Shown here piece by piece: positions 10,281 to 21,725 of a DNA stretch of 64,000 bases. Both the position numbers and the translations under genes were made by a program. The notes under the pieces are model-generated. The model was not told the origin of the DNA, searched no databases, and saw nothing but the letters and a program-made list of their open reading frames with translations. Source of the stretch: Gentiana macrophylla (lineage: Eukaryota > Streptophyta > Magnoliopsida > Gentianales > Gentianaceae). The stretch spans positions 1,364,001 through 1,428,000 of the forward strand of contig CM047805.1 of assembly GCA_026214975.1 (NCBI GenBank), read 5' to 3'. Each line of letters begins with the position of its first letter. Position 1 is the stretch's first letter.

Positions 10281-10555
10281 CTACCTCCGTCCCATAATAA
10301 GTGTCCACATTTTAGAAAAAAATTGTCCCATAAAAAGTGTCAACTTTATATTACTAATCGTCATTTAATGTTTATTTTCCAAAGATACCCTTAGTCAAAC
10401 ATTTATTTATTGCACTCATTTCACATCCCAAAACAAACATTTATTATTTGATAGGGGTAAGTATGTCAATATAGTATAAATACACAATATATTAATTACA
10501 TTTCTTAATATGCGTGAGAACTAAAAAGAGGACACTTAATTTGGGACGGAGGTAG
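10281..10555. mobile_element. Stowaway MITE (Tc1/mariner type), 275 bp
   Basis: Terminal inverted repeats CTACCTCCGTCCCA and TGGGACGGAGGTAG (right end reads TTGGGACGGAGGTAG), flanked by TA on both sides. The subterminal AATAAGTGTCC / GGACACTTAAT also pairs. AT-rich centre, non-coding. Confidence 0.92.
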
Positions 10556-10557
10556 TA

Positions 10558-11089
10558 GTTGAAACACATTATAACTTGGTTATAAGTTCTGCTTTCAAAT
10601 CGTAACTAAGTGTGTTAACTATTTTCTATAACTCTGATTTGATATTCCATCATTATCTGCCTGCATTGTGTTTAGTGTTATATAATTTTATTTTATTTTG
10701 AGGGGAGTCTTATATAATTTTTTAAATACGCACTTTTTGATCCAAAAAAAAAAAAAAAAATTTGCATTTTACCCCACACTCTATTCATCCCTTTTAGAGT
10801 GTATTCTCACATGGAGCCAACATTGTTTTTGTTCTTCTCCTATTAAAAAATATTTGATGTCCTGTTATTTAAAAATAATCCAAAATTATGTTATTTCTTA
10901 ATTATCTATAAGAGTTATTTTGGTGTTCTGTTAATTAAAAATATTTCAAAAATTGTCATATTTCTTAATTATTTATTTTATTTATCTTTCCTTTTCAAAT
11001 AACATAGAATCTTGACATGCACCGTCAAGTTATTTTTATCTCAAATTCATAAACTTCATTTTATTATTATAGAAATTAGGTAAAATGAC
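10558..11089. other. AT-rich intergenic DNA with partial repeat-A matches
   Basis: 10830-10980 contains two related stretches around TATTTGATGTCCTGTTATTTA and TTTTGGTGTTCTGTTAATTA, which resemble the tail of repeat family A. No gene is supported. Confidence 0.4.
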
Positions 11090-11640
11090 ACATATTGGAA
11101 TATATTTTAAGTAACAAGACAACCAAATATTTTTTATAAGGAGAATGATAACTTCTATAATTTTTATAGGCTAAAGGACAAAAAAAACAAATCAATATCC
11201 AACGCCTGATGTATAAGCGTGGAACACTTTTAATGTTTTTCTTCACCTCCATTTTCAAACATTTTCGTTTGATTCAGATTTCTAAACGCGATGAAAATTT
11301 CACTAAATTTTTTATTTTCTTGCTCTTCGTTTTGAGATTTTGTTCGATATAATTGCATCGTTTTTTGTGAGATTCATTATCGAAATTCACTCGGTGAATC
11401 TCGACCCCAAAAAGTAGTGAATTTCGACGGTGAATCTCAAATAATACTAAATTTTGACAACGGGTTTTTGGAAATTACGTCAAAATATGATGAATGTTGT
11501 CTCAAAATAAAGAGCATGAAAAAATTAAAAAAAAATTAGTGAAAGATTTTTAAATTTAGAGTTCTAGATTAAGAGATACGAGCCTTTAGAAAAGATGGAT
11601 AAGAGAGAAAGTGTGTTTTTTTTATGAAAGAAATGGCGCC
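11090..11640 (-). repeat. AT-rich dispersed repeat family A, copy 2 (inverted)
   Basis: The reverse complement matches 12050-12545 over both the body (AGCATGAAAA, GAATCTCA, AATTCACT blocks) and the tail (TTGTCCTTTA, TATAGAAGTT, TCATTCTC). This fixes a family unit of roughly 500 bp. 11641-11889 shows nothing recognisable. Confidence 0.6.
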
Positions 11641-12049
11641 ATCATTAAAAATATAATAATAATAATATTAATGTCCTTATACAGAAATTTTGAAAAGTTG
11701 CCAAATGAAATATTTTTATCATTTTCCCAATTCCCCTATTTTTAAATACCTGGAACAAAATATAGGAAAATTTCAACGTCTATCAGTTGAAAGTTAAAAC
11801 TTTTCAATAGAATAAGTAATGAAAAAGAGAAATTAATTTCAAGAATTAGGATGCATGATTAAGGACAGTAAATCAATATTGTAATACTTTTTGATTCCAT
11901 ATTCTGCTGTCCTGCCTTGCCGTTTGAATAGATTCCAGGAGAAAATGATGAATGTATTTTCAAAATTAATAAATATGACATCTTCTCAAAACATTTACAT
12001 AAAAAATAAAATTATTTTCAAAAAAAAAGGGCTGGACGTGTGTTATGAA

Positions 12050-12544
12050 AAAAAAAAATACAACACACTTTCTCCCTAATCAATTATTTTAAAACCCTTA
12101 TATATCTCAATCTACAACTTCAAATTTAAAAATTCTTTCACCAATTTTTTTTAATGTTCTTTATTTTGAGACCACAACTTCCATATTCCGACGTAATTTA
12201 GAAAATCCACTGTCGAAATTCACTATTATTCGAAATTCACTGTTTTCAAGATTCATGAGTGAATTTTGTGATGAATCTCACGAAAAATGATATAATGATA
12301 TCGAACCAAAATTTTAAAACGGAGAGCATGAAAACATAAAAACTTCAATGAAATTTACATCACGTTTGGAGATCTATATAATGAGTGTTTGAAAATGAAG
12401 GAGGAAAAAAAAGGAGCAGGCGTGTTTTTTTGTTTTTGTTGTTGTCCTTTAAGCTATAAATATTGTAGAAGTTGTCATTCTCTCTGTAAAAAAATATTTG
12501 GGTGTTATGTTACTTAAAAATATTCTATAACGTGTCCTATTTCC

Positions 12545-12545
<1 letters not shown>
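12050..12545 (+). repeat. AT-rich dispersed repeat family A, copy 3
   Basis: Same blocks as copies 1 and 2, with a GCAGGCGTGTTTTTTT junction near 12416 shared in part with copy 1 (CCAGGCGCTTTTG). It ends at the (TA)n array. Confidence 0.6.

Positions 12546-12620
<75 letters not shown>
12545..12620. repeat. (TA)n array, target of later insertions
   Basis: About 75 bp of TA dinucleotides. A hAT MITE lies directly at its right edge with TATATATA on its far side. Copia-3 follows, and TA sequence resumes at 51746 after the whole retrotransposon nest. Confidence 0.9.
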
Positions 12621-12625
<5 letters not shown>

Positions 12626-12882
12626 GCGACTACAAGAATTCTTGGGCACGGGTGGGGAATCGATAGCAAAGACATCGTATTACTTAGCTTATAAGCATTA
12701 ATTTAAAAAACCAAGCTTAATTACGGATTAAGGGTTAATATTTGAAAAAAATTAGCGGGTCAGTTAGTAGATATATATTAGTCTATAAAAAATTTAAAAA
12801 AGGTAAAAAATACATAGGATTTTTTTTTTTTAAATTTAAGGGGGTCACTTGACCCATTTCCCTCTACTTAAAGCTGCCCCTG
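12621..12882. mobile_element. hAT-type MITE, copy 2 (262 bp)
   Basis: Related to 6981-7232: similar start (TACAAGAATTCTTGGGCACGGGT against GTAAGAATTGTGTGACACGG), GGTCAA/GTCAG blocks and a right-hand TCACTTGACCC palindrome. The right end CTGCCCCTG reverse-complements to CAGGGGCAG; the left end TAGAAGCGAC is degraded. TATATATA on both sides can serve as the 8-bp duplication, though in a TA array this is weak evidence. Confidence 0.7.
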
Positions 12883-12891
12883 TATATATAT

Positions 12892-13397
12892 TGTTGGGGA
12901 AATTATCGATCTAGCATGCTGTGTAATTTGTAATTCATGCAAAAAAACGAAAGCATAAAATTGGACAGAAAACTTATTGACTGAGGCTAGTGCAGCACTC
13001 TGTCCTTAAAACGTTTTTGCTTCGATTATGTGCACATGATAATGACAATCGTCTCCCAAGATACAATAGTCATACCTTCTTCGGATTCTTGCACTTCATT
13101 TAGAAGAAGTCGGCGAACTGATTATGTTCCGTAAATCCTCATGACTCGAATTATGCAAGTATTTTCGTGACACATGAAGTAATGCAGAATTTTTGGCAGG
13201 CAAAAATATCTCATGAATTTTCTTTATACTAATTTTACTCAAGTGTTGGGATTATATAGGAGAATGAAGCTTAATCGTTTATCGGTTGCAACCTTTAGCC
13301 GAAAGGATACAACCTCTTACGTGGTTGTAACCTTTCACCGAACCGATGTAAACCTCCATTATTTTAGAATTAATTTTTAAGTCAAATTTCTCCAACA
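12892..13397 (-). repeat. 3' LTR of Copia-3
   Basis: Begins (plus strand) TGTTGGGGAAATTATC and ends TTTCTCCAACA. It shares CTAGCATGCTGTGTAATTTG, AATTATGCAAGTATTTTCGT and ACCTTTCACCGAACCG with the right LTR. This copy carries about 90 bp more than the right copy, through several indels. Confidence 0.75.
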
Positions 13398-14709
13398 ATT
13401 CTCCACATGAATAAAAATTAAATGCAAATGCAGTGCAGACTCTGAAGAGATTACATGCGAAAATCTGTTGCATCGGGTGTAATATTCCGATTTTTTGGAA
13501 AGGACAGACGTGTGTTTTTGTGAAAACCTAATATTAGATTTATTTTAATTATGGATTTAAAGTATCATAAATATATATATTTTCGAGAGAAATATATATA
13601 TTAAAGAGGAAAAAAGGGTAATATATGGAGATTAATCGTAATTAATGTGAAATTTCGGAATTTATGGTAATTAGAGTTAATGAGAGGTTTTATTTGGGAA
13701 ATAACCTTCCCATTTACTAGAGAAGTTACATTTACCAAGGAAATCAGGAAAAAAAATTACGTTCTAACATTCTACGTTGAGAACAAAAAGAAAGGGAAGA
13801 GAGACTTCTGCAAAATCCTCACAAGATACTTATTGGATTTTAGGATGGAGTAGAGATTTGGTTTCTGCAGAATAAGGTAACCAGTTGATACAAAAAGTTC
13901 AGAGTTTTGAAAAGGTATGAATTTAGCTCTAACCTTGCATCTATCATGGTTTGATCAAGTTTGGTGTGTTAAAAAGGTTTAAATCGTAGTCCTTTTGGTT
14001 TAGAAGCTTTTGATCATCAATTAATCTAAGTGTAATTGTGATCAATTAGGTTTTGAGTGAACCCTTGGAAAGTGCTGCAGTCTTCTTGAAGGTTTTGGGT
14101 GGATCTGCTTGCTAAGAAGGTAAGAGGTTCTTCCTAATAAGTAATTACGGTTTGACAATGTTTAGGTTGAGTTTTAGTTTTGATTCGTAGCAAGAATTCA
14201 TGTTTATGTATCGTTGCTATGCTATGTGAAGATATGATTAGTAAAGGTTGTGTTTTTCTACTGTATTTGATTCCAAATAGATGTTGATCATGTTGGGAAA
14301 GGGTTGAGAATCGTTAAAGTGCAGAAAACTGCATCTAGGACTGTTTTAGCACTCAATGCGCGCACGCATAGGGTGTATTGCGTGCACATTGCGAGCCCTG
14401 GAAGTTGTGAAACAGATTCAGCGTTGTTTGTGCATGCACAATCGCGAGCATTCACGCGCATTGTCTGTCCAGGAAGCTCAATGTGCGCACATTGGCGAGC
14501 ATTCGCGAGCATTGGGCTAGCTTTTTGTGTTTAACGTCTTTTAAGCTCCGAGTCCAATTTTCTTGATCTAATAACACTAATTGAACATGGACAAGCCTTG
14601 ATTAAGCTTCTGATGCATTTAGTTCCGGCACCGAATGGATTCTTCATAAGAGTTGAAGTTCGGGATCGTCGAAAGAGCATGATAGGCTTGGACGTTGGTG
14701 ATTAGTATA

Positions 14710-16143
14710 TGATAACGCCCTAAATGATACCAATAACTATACCTATATTCACCCCAAATTCTGCTTAAGAGAGGATATATAGACTCGTTATTATGTGGAA
14801 TATATGTTAAATGCTATGTGAGTGTTTCCAGGATCGTAATTCTGCATCTGTGCTATTTTCCCGATGTTTTGGTACTGTTTTGTCTCGTTTTGCATGTTTT
14901 ATAGGATGTACCAAATCTGGAGCATTGGAGAACGGGTCTGGACCAAAAGAAGTACATTGGGCCAAGTGATTGAAGTCCAAGCAGAAGTCTGCTGAAGAAA
15001 AAGGAGAAAAGAAGGCCCCGTAACCCGAAGGCTAGGCCCGGTAAACCGGCGTCTTGTGGAACACGAAATTGATTCTGCCACATTATCTAGGTCGGTTAGG
15101 GTTTTAGAGAGTCTTAAGTCGGTCATTGTATCTATATAAGGCCGCAGTTACAGATTATTACATAAGTTTGACAAGCACTCAATTTATTATACAATTACTA
15201 TGAAATAAAGTTTTCTTGAGTTTTGAAGAGTTGTTTTTGGTTTCCTCCCCTCTTCCATCATCTCTAGCTTGATTAGATCGAGCTAGATCTCCATTGTTGA
15301 AGGTATGAAGCTTTGAACGTTCCTTTATTGTCTTCCATATAGTAGATTTGTTCGTATTTATGTGTTTTATTTAAACTGCATGTTTAACAACCCCATAATT
15401 TACTTATTTTAATCGTACTGAGCAATGTAGATCCAGAAATTAGGAAAAGCCGCCCCCGGTAAACCGGCGGTCTATACCGGTTTACCGAGGCATATTTTAG
15501 AAAACCTAAACAGGGATTCACTACAGCTACGTTGATCGGCAGGAATAATTAAAACGAGTAATAGGTCAGGCCAATCTAATATTCGTAATTCGTAAATTAA
15601 CATGAAGGACCACAAGTGAAGTGTTAATTAGGACATTGTCTTGAATGGATCCTAGGAACGTGCTGGTCAATGTCGAAAGCTGTCTAGGCGGGTTAGCGGT
15701 ATGACGCTCAATGTCGGCAGTTCTAGTTCTTTATACGTATGGGCTATTACAGACCAATTAAGGAGGGTAGCTTGCGTATAGATTGTCTACTGCCATTGTC
15801 GGAGTATATAGGGTTAGGAATTGCACCCGTAGATGATAAATATGATAATAATCATTAAAAGCTCACGATTAATCTAAGGAAATTATGTGGGGAAGTAAAC
15901 GTAATGATTAACTAATCCAAGTTAGTAGATCGGTGAGGAGAGGGAGAGGTATACAATGTTTGTTTTCTTTTATGTTATTGTTGCTCAATGACCGCCTCTA
16001 TGTTGCTTCTTAATTAGGTTAGAATCATTTATACTTATAGTTGCATGGTCTCTGTGGGATCGACCTTGACTCACATTTACTATACTACGATGTACCTAGT
16101 ATTCTTGCTAGTAATATCGACGTTAGTGACTTACACGCGATCA
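14710..16143 (+). repeat. 5' LTR of the Gypsy element
   Basis: 1434 bp. Its TATA box TATATAAG lies at 15133-15140. GGTAAACCGG palindromes follow at 15457-15487. It aligns along its whole length with the 3' LTR; the differences seen are mostly transitions. No polyprotein is encoded. Confidence 0.92.
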
Positions 16144-16150
16144 AGATTTT

Positions 16151-16168
16151 TGGCTCCGTTTCCGGGGA
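16151..16168 (+). other. Primer binding site, tRNA-Asp type
   Basis: TGGCTCCGTTTCCGGGGA, seven bases after the 5' LTR. It differs at two positions from the complement of a plant tRNA-Asp 3' end as I recall it. This placement and type are usual for Tat/Athila elements. Confidence 0.8.
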
Positions 16169-16551
16169 CAATGGCCAATTATAAATATAAACGTTTTAAT
16201 TCTAATTAAGAAGTCGTTTTTATTTTATTTTATTTTATTTTGTGTCTTGAGTCGTTCTGTATCAAACCTGCACATGTCAAACTGCCAGAAAGAGAAAATT
16301 CAGGACCGGTATCCCGAAGGTAACCTCCGAGTTACCGAGGCCTGGAAAATCAATTTCTGAGCAGTTCATGTTATTCTGTGTTATTCCCTGTCGATTTTAG
16401 TTAGTAGGTTCTCAACAGTTGGGATCACACCCAGCTGAAGCGGAAGTTGCTAACCTTTTCTTTGTTTTATTTTGTCTTTTTGCAGCAAGATCGGAACAAT
16501 TCAGAAATTCGATCCATTCAGAGTTGAAAAAGAGCAAACAAGCCAAATAAC

Positions 16552-16812
16552 ATGCCTAGAACGATATTGAACATCACACCGATTTCCATGTATCCTGGAA
16601 CTGAAGCACGAGAGCATTATGAGACTATAAAGAAATGGTTGGAAAATGAGGAAAAAGTGATCAAGCAAGAGCTTGAAGATGACCTGAAGGAGCATAGCAC
16701 GTATCGTCCGGGTGAGTTTCCTTGTGAGTTAATTGAAATATCATCTTGGATTATGATTACGATGATCCTGAAGAGGATCCTGACACAATGTTTTGAACTG
16801 AGGATTACCTGA
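16552..16812 (+). pseudogene. Short 5' ORF of the Gypsy element (possible gag remnant)
   Basis: An 86-codon frame after the primer site, rich in Glu and Lys (around YETIKKWLENEEK), in the place of gag. No capsid or zinc-knuckle motif is visible, so gag identity is positional only. Most of gag is missing. A stop precedes the protease frame, which begins around 16820 and is cut by Copia-1 at 16837. Confidence 0.4.
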
Positions 16813-16836
16813 CTTCGGACACCGTGGTAAAGTTAG

Positions 16837-18225
16837 TGTTGGTCCCAGAGAAGGGTAAAACTATAGTCAGAGGGGGGGTGAATGACTATAGTGGAGTTTC
16901 AAAAACTTTTCTTGTGTTTAAAAGCTTTTGGGCAGCGGATAAGTCCCTTCTTGTTATGTTATTTCAAAGTAGTTTATGCAATCACAGATATATGATATAA
17001 TATAAGCAATTAAATAAATACAGTAAGGTAAATTGCTGAAGGTAAATTGACACAAGGCTTATAGTGGTTCATGATGGTGTAATCCCTTAATCCACTCTTC
17101 TCTTGTGATGATTGGAGGAATTTCATTATTGTTTTCACAGATACAATAGCCTGATTGTCCTTGACTATACAAGCTTCACAATCTTCAAGACTATCACTCC
17201 CTGACTGCAACAGCTTTAGTGACTCAGTCTCTTTCACTGCTCCTTGGGAACAAATCCTTCAGCAGCTATCACAAACACAATTCCTTCTCAGATGGCTCTG
17301 ATTCAGTTGCTTGATTGAAGAGAATTGGATTCACAAAATTTGTTGATCAGACTCAATGCTTGATGTTGAAATTGTAGTTCTGAGTTTTGAGTTGATCACT
17401 AGATATTCCTTTTTAAGCACAGATAAAGGCCTTTTTGATTTGACAGAGTTTCTGCTTGTTGATTATTGACTTGTTGTATTTCTTGTCTGTCAATGCCTTA
17501 TATTTATAGCCTTGATAATCCTTGATATGAATTTCCGTCCGTTGGCTAAATTAATGAAGGGAATGATCCTTGATTTTATTCTTGATTCCCCTCAATTAAA
17601 TCCTCCTTGATTTTAGTGATCGGATTTTTCTTCAAACGTTTATCAGAAAATCCATCCTTGATTGATCCTCAATTGATTGTGCATTTAATGCTTGATCCTC
17701 AGAATCTTCTTCATATTTCAAAATCTGATCAAGTAAGTTTTACTTGGCCGTTCCCTGAACGGTTAAGTGATCTATCTGACTTTTCCGCTACTGCTTTGTC
17801 ATTACTCAACCGAAAGTCAGTTCACTTTGCCGATTTGCTGTTTCCTTCATTCTTTTTCAGTTTAGGAGAATCTTTGTTCTTCACTGATCATTGATTTGTG
17901 TGAGATCAGTGTACACCATATTTAACCATTAATTTTCATCACTTGGAGTGTAACTTAGACTTATCCAAGGTCATCACAGACTTCCTTGGTTATAAGTTAG
18001 ACCATAATGTCTTCATGCTTCTCTGCTGGTACTTGGTTGGCTTCACTCTGCCGAAAATCTGATTTTACTTTGCCGCCCTACCAACTAGTACAATACTTGT
18101 CCGACTCAACTTATACAACATCTCAGACTCTAAGTAAAGACTTATACAGAGAATTCTAACTTATTTCAGGCTTGTTATAACAGCTAGTATGGCCATCATC
18201 AAAACATAATAAAATGTTCCTAACA
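16837..18225 (-). repeat. 3' LTR of Copia-1
   Basis: 1389 bp. A TATAAATA box on the minus strand lies at 17501-17508. Nearly collinear with the 5' LTR, with a few differences clustered at 17196-17250 against 41509-41562. Confidence 0.92.
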
Positions 18226-18245
18226 ATTTCCCCATTTTTGATGAT

Positions 18246-19919
18246 GCCAAAACCCTCATAAGCCTGAACATAAGTATACCAAATTCTTTTTTTTTCATAA
18301 TAAACAATGGAATAAAAACTCAACAATTTTATTCATCCATTTAAGGGAAGTCAGAAAACATGAGCTCAAAACATATTGAAGGTACAGTAACTATATTTTA
18401 CTTAATTCTGCTTTGTACCTCTTGAATTTTGTAGTCTGAACTTCCTCAATGTCTTTTCAATCGATCTCTGGAAACTTCCACTTCCAGTATCCCATAGCAG
18501 TGTACTCAGATACTCCTTGAAATACTCTCTTGCCAAAAAGTCTATTGAAATCAGGCATAGTCTCATTTGCCCTGGGTTGTCCAAAGTATTTCTCAAGTTT
18601 ATCCCTGGCTTCAACAATGTGTGAATCAGCATACTTGAGATTTTTGAACAAACCCCATTGTTCTTGTCGATTCATTCTCCCCATAGGATTGAAGAATTTT
18701 ACCATGTAGTTGAAATCTTCTTGTTGCTCACTTGGTAAATCTTCCGGTCCTTTTGCAGAAAGTGGTATGGTTGTACTTGGTATGCTGGTTCCAACATGTT
18801 TCTTAAGGGATGCATATTGTCTTTTAACATCATTGTATATCTTGGCCATATCAGCTCTCATCTTTTCATCCTGATAGCTTAGACAATCTGCCCATGCTTC
18901 ATCTTGCGTGTGATTTGGGTACAAACCTTCTTGGACTCTAAAGAATTATCTTACATGATCCAGGACTTCAGCCTCATGTTCTTGCCTGTTCTTGTCGGTT
19001 GGGAAAATTCTTTTCTCTTTGCTTATATTGGTTCTGTGTTCTCTTGCTGATCTCCTTTGCTGACTTGATCCAGGTCTTTGTTGTCCACCTGATCTATCTC
19101 TATCATCATCCCTTCTTTGGATAGGATGAGGAAATCCTATACAGGGTTCATTTGAGGCCTTTTCTCTTTCTTATCTAGCCTTCCTTTGCTCCTCTTCAGC
19201 CTCATTTCTGATTCTTATTTCTCTATCCCTTGCTCTCAGCTGTTCCTCTATAAAATTTGAGAGTCTAACTGTTGATCCTTCCGACTTATCACTTCTTTCC
19301 CCCTTTTTGGCCGCATCATCTCTTTGCTGTAGTAAGATACTGTTTGTAGCTTCAGCTGTACCGATCAGAGTGTCCAGTTTGGACTCAATGGATGTGAACC
19401 TTGAGTCATGATCAGTCAGTTTTTGGGTTACACTTCGGAATCTGGTGCCAAATGCCAATGCCATAGAATCATTTTCCTGAGAGATGTGTTGTCTGAGACC
19501 TGCAAGGTTGTTGGTGATATTTATGTTGAGCTATCTCATCAAGTCTCCTTGTCATTGCACAACAATGTTCTGTGCATCAATATACTCAGCAACAGCCTGC
19601 AATCTTCTTTCAATGGAGTTACTTTCATCTTTAAATGCTGAAGCCATGGATCTGAGATACATGGCTTGTTGCTCCAATTCTTCAGCCAACATGTCTGCTG
19701 CTTTTTCAAAAGCCTCATTTGATATGCCAGTGGTCGGTTGAGTGAATTTGTGATGGATATCAGCTGGTTCTGGTTCTTTTTGCTGTCTTCTGTCTTGATG
19801 TTGAGTAACATCTACACCTACTTCTACTTCTTTGAGGACTTGAGTAGAGGTGTATTGTTGTGCAGCACTGTCCCCTATTCCCCTAGCTCTGTGATGGGAA
19901 TTGCCTTGACTGGTGTTGC
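18246..19919 (-). pseudogene. Copia-1 post-pol ORF, C-terminal half (env-like)
   Basis: Continuation of the minus-strand ORF that starts at about 35284 and was split by Copia-2. Frames include a charged coiled-coil-like region at 19171-19464 (FTSIESKLDTLIG, then many Arg, Glu and Lys) and a final region at 18457-18924 (EAWADCLSYQDEKMRADMAK, FNYMVKFFNPMGRMNRQEQW). Related text (coiled coil, then a C-terminal Lys-rich domain) closes the matching ORF of Copia-2 at 30503-31644. SIRE elements carry an ORF here often called env-like; no signal peptide or fusion motif is visible in this part. Frames are broken. Confidence 0.65.
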
Positions 19920-21620
19920 TGTTGGACTTATTTCTAAGTTTTAGTGATGAGTGCCAAACTAACTGTTATAGAGCAAAGGAAAAAAGATGTCTAGATCAAA
20001 TGTATATGTTTATTAGAGTTTGATCTTTGTATAGTTTTGATCAAACAAGCCTTTGTAAGGTCACCGACTTTTTCAAAGAGACTAGTCTAAGTCGATAGGG
20101 TAGATAGGTCGATGGGCGATCAGGGAACCTCTTTGAGGCGAAGGGAGGCTCAAACTCGATGAAATGAAGGCTAAGGGATCAAACTTAGTAATTAAAGTCA
20201 AGGATATGGAATCGAATTTAGGGAAGTCTGTGATGACTGGGACTGATTACATATACCTTGTGTAGAAAGTCTAAGTTCCTTAAGTTGGATGATGTTTGGA
20301 ACTTAGTTATATTTTAAAGGTGTAATCTAACTTCACAAGTAAAAGTTAGATAAAAGAAATCACTTGCATTGTATTTTATACACAACAAATTGTTGTTCAA
20401 TGATGATGGGTATCTCAAAGTGATTGATGAACCTCTGCGATAATATACCTCGATTAATTCAAGATTACATTGGAAGATTACATGGAAAATGACACTAACT
20501 ACCTCGACTTATCAAACAAATCAAGAAATGAGATTAAAAGAAACGTTGGGAAGATTCAGATTTTTAGCCAATGGTTATAAGTCAAAGGTTGTGCAGACTG
20601 CTTTGTCAAAAGGAATCGACATTTGTCGATCCTATGAATAGTGATGAAAGCATGTCAAATGGGACAAAAGCAGGAACGGCTATATTTGAATTTCAAATAC
20701 AAGTCACATGCCATCCTACCTATAAATAGAGGACTTCCAACTCGAGAAAAAAGAAGAGGATTGATGATTTACAAGAGAAAAATATAAGAGATAATTCTGA
20801 GCCGCAAAAGCACCTGCTGAACCTCTTGAACTTAAAGCTACTGATCCAGAGAAAATCTTCAAGTGTATTCTATATTCAAGCTACATCAAGTTTACACACT
20901 TGAAGACTGCAAGCTGCTGATTATATCATCCTAATCAAGCTCTTTGCAATCGAATCATTTAATTGATTCATTCTTTATTTTATAAAGAACTCTCTTGAAG
21001 ACAAGTGAAGCACTTGTTGTGTGAAAGATCGTTGTTTGTGGTGGAGCCGGTGAAGAGGCAATACTACCCTTCAAGGACCAAGTGGAAGACTTTGGAGTAG
21101 CAATCCTACATGCCCTTGTTTTCGGTTTGTGAAGCCATAGTCATTGGTGAAGGACAAGCAATCTTAGGAATCTTTGTAATGAGATACATCAAAGATCTAT
21201 AGTGAATTACCTCCAAAATCACGGGAGAAGAGTGGGTGACAGGATTACACCACCTGAACCACTATAAAATCGCCTACTTACTTTCTCACGCACTTACATT
21301 CGCATTTAGTTTATTATACACATCAACCTCACTGAATCTAGCAACTAAACTCACACACATACACTCATGAGTATCTAATACTTAGTATCATATTTAACAA
21401 CAAGTATTAAGGCTTAATTTTTGATATAAATCCATTGCACAAATTCGATAAACTCAACCATCGATGAACTCTTTGTTTATCAAGAGGCTATTGAGGTATC
21501 AATGAGACTCTCGAGGTATCGGCAGTTCTTGAAGTTCTTGAGTTTGTTAACTCCAAAAGTTTTAAGTGTTAAGTTTATTCACCCCTTTAAACTTAACCAA
21601 AGCCTTTTCAAGGACCAACA
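19920..21620 (+). repeat. 5' LTR of Copia-2
   Basis: 1701 bp with TATAAATAG at 20721-20729. It differs from the 3' LTR in clusters, especially where the 3' copy has CTG or CAG (see findings). Confidence 0.92.
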
Positions 21621-21725
21621 ATTGGTATCGAGCGATTAGCTTACGCTCAAGTAATCCTACTTGTTGTGCTTGTGAAAATACTTTGAAAAATCTTTTCAAA
21701 TCACTGGTTTTCAAAGCCTTGCATC

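Noticed and set aside
12449..12649. Open frame of alternating Tyr-Ile
   Set aside because: It is a translation of the (TA)n array.
14304..14534. Overlapping frames on both strands
   Set aside because: They follow from the CpG-rich repeated patch inside the solo LTR and match no known domain.
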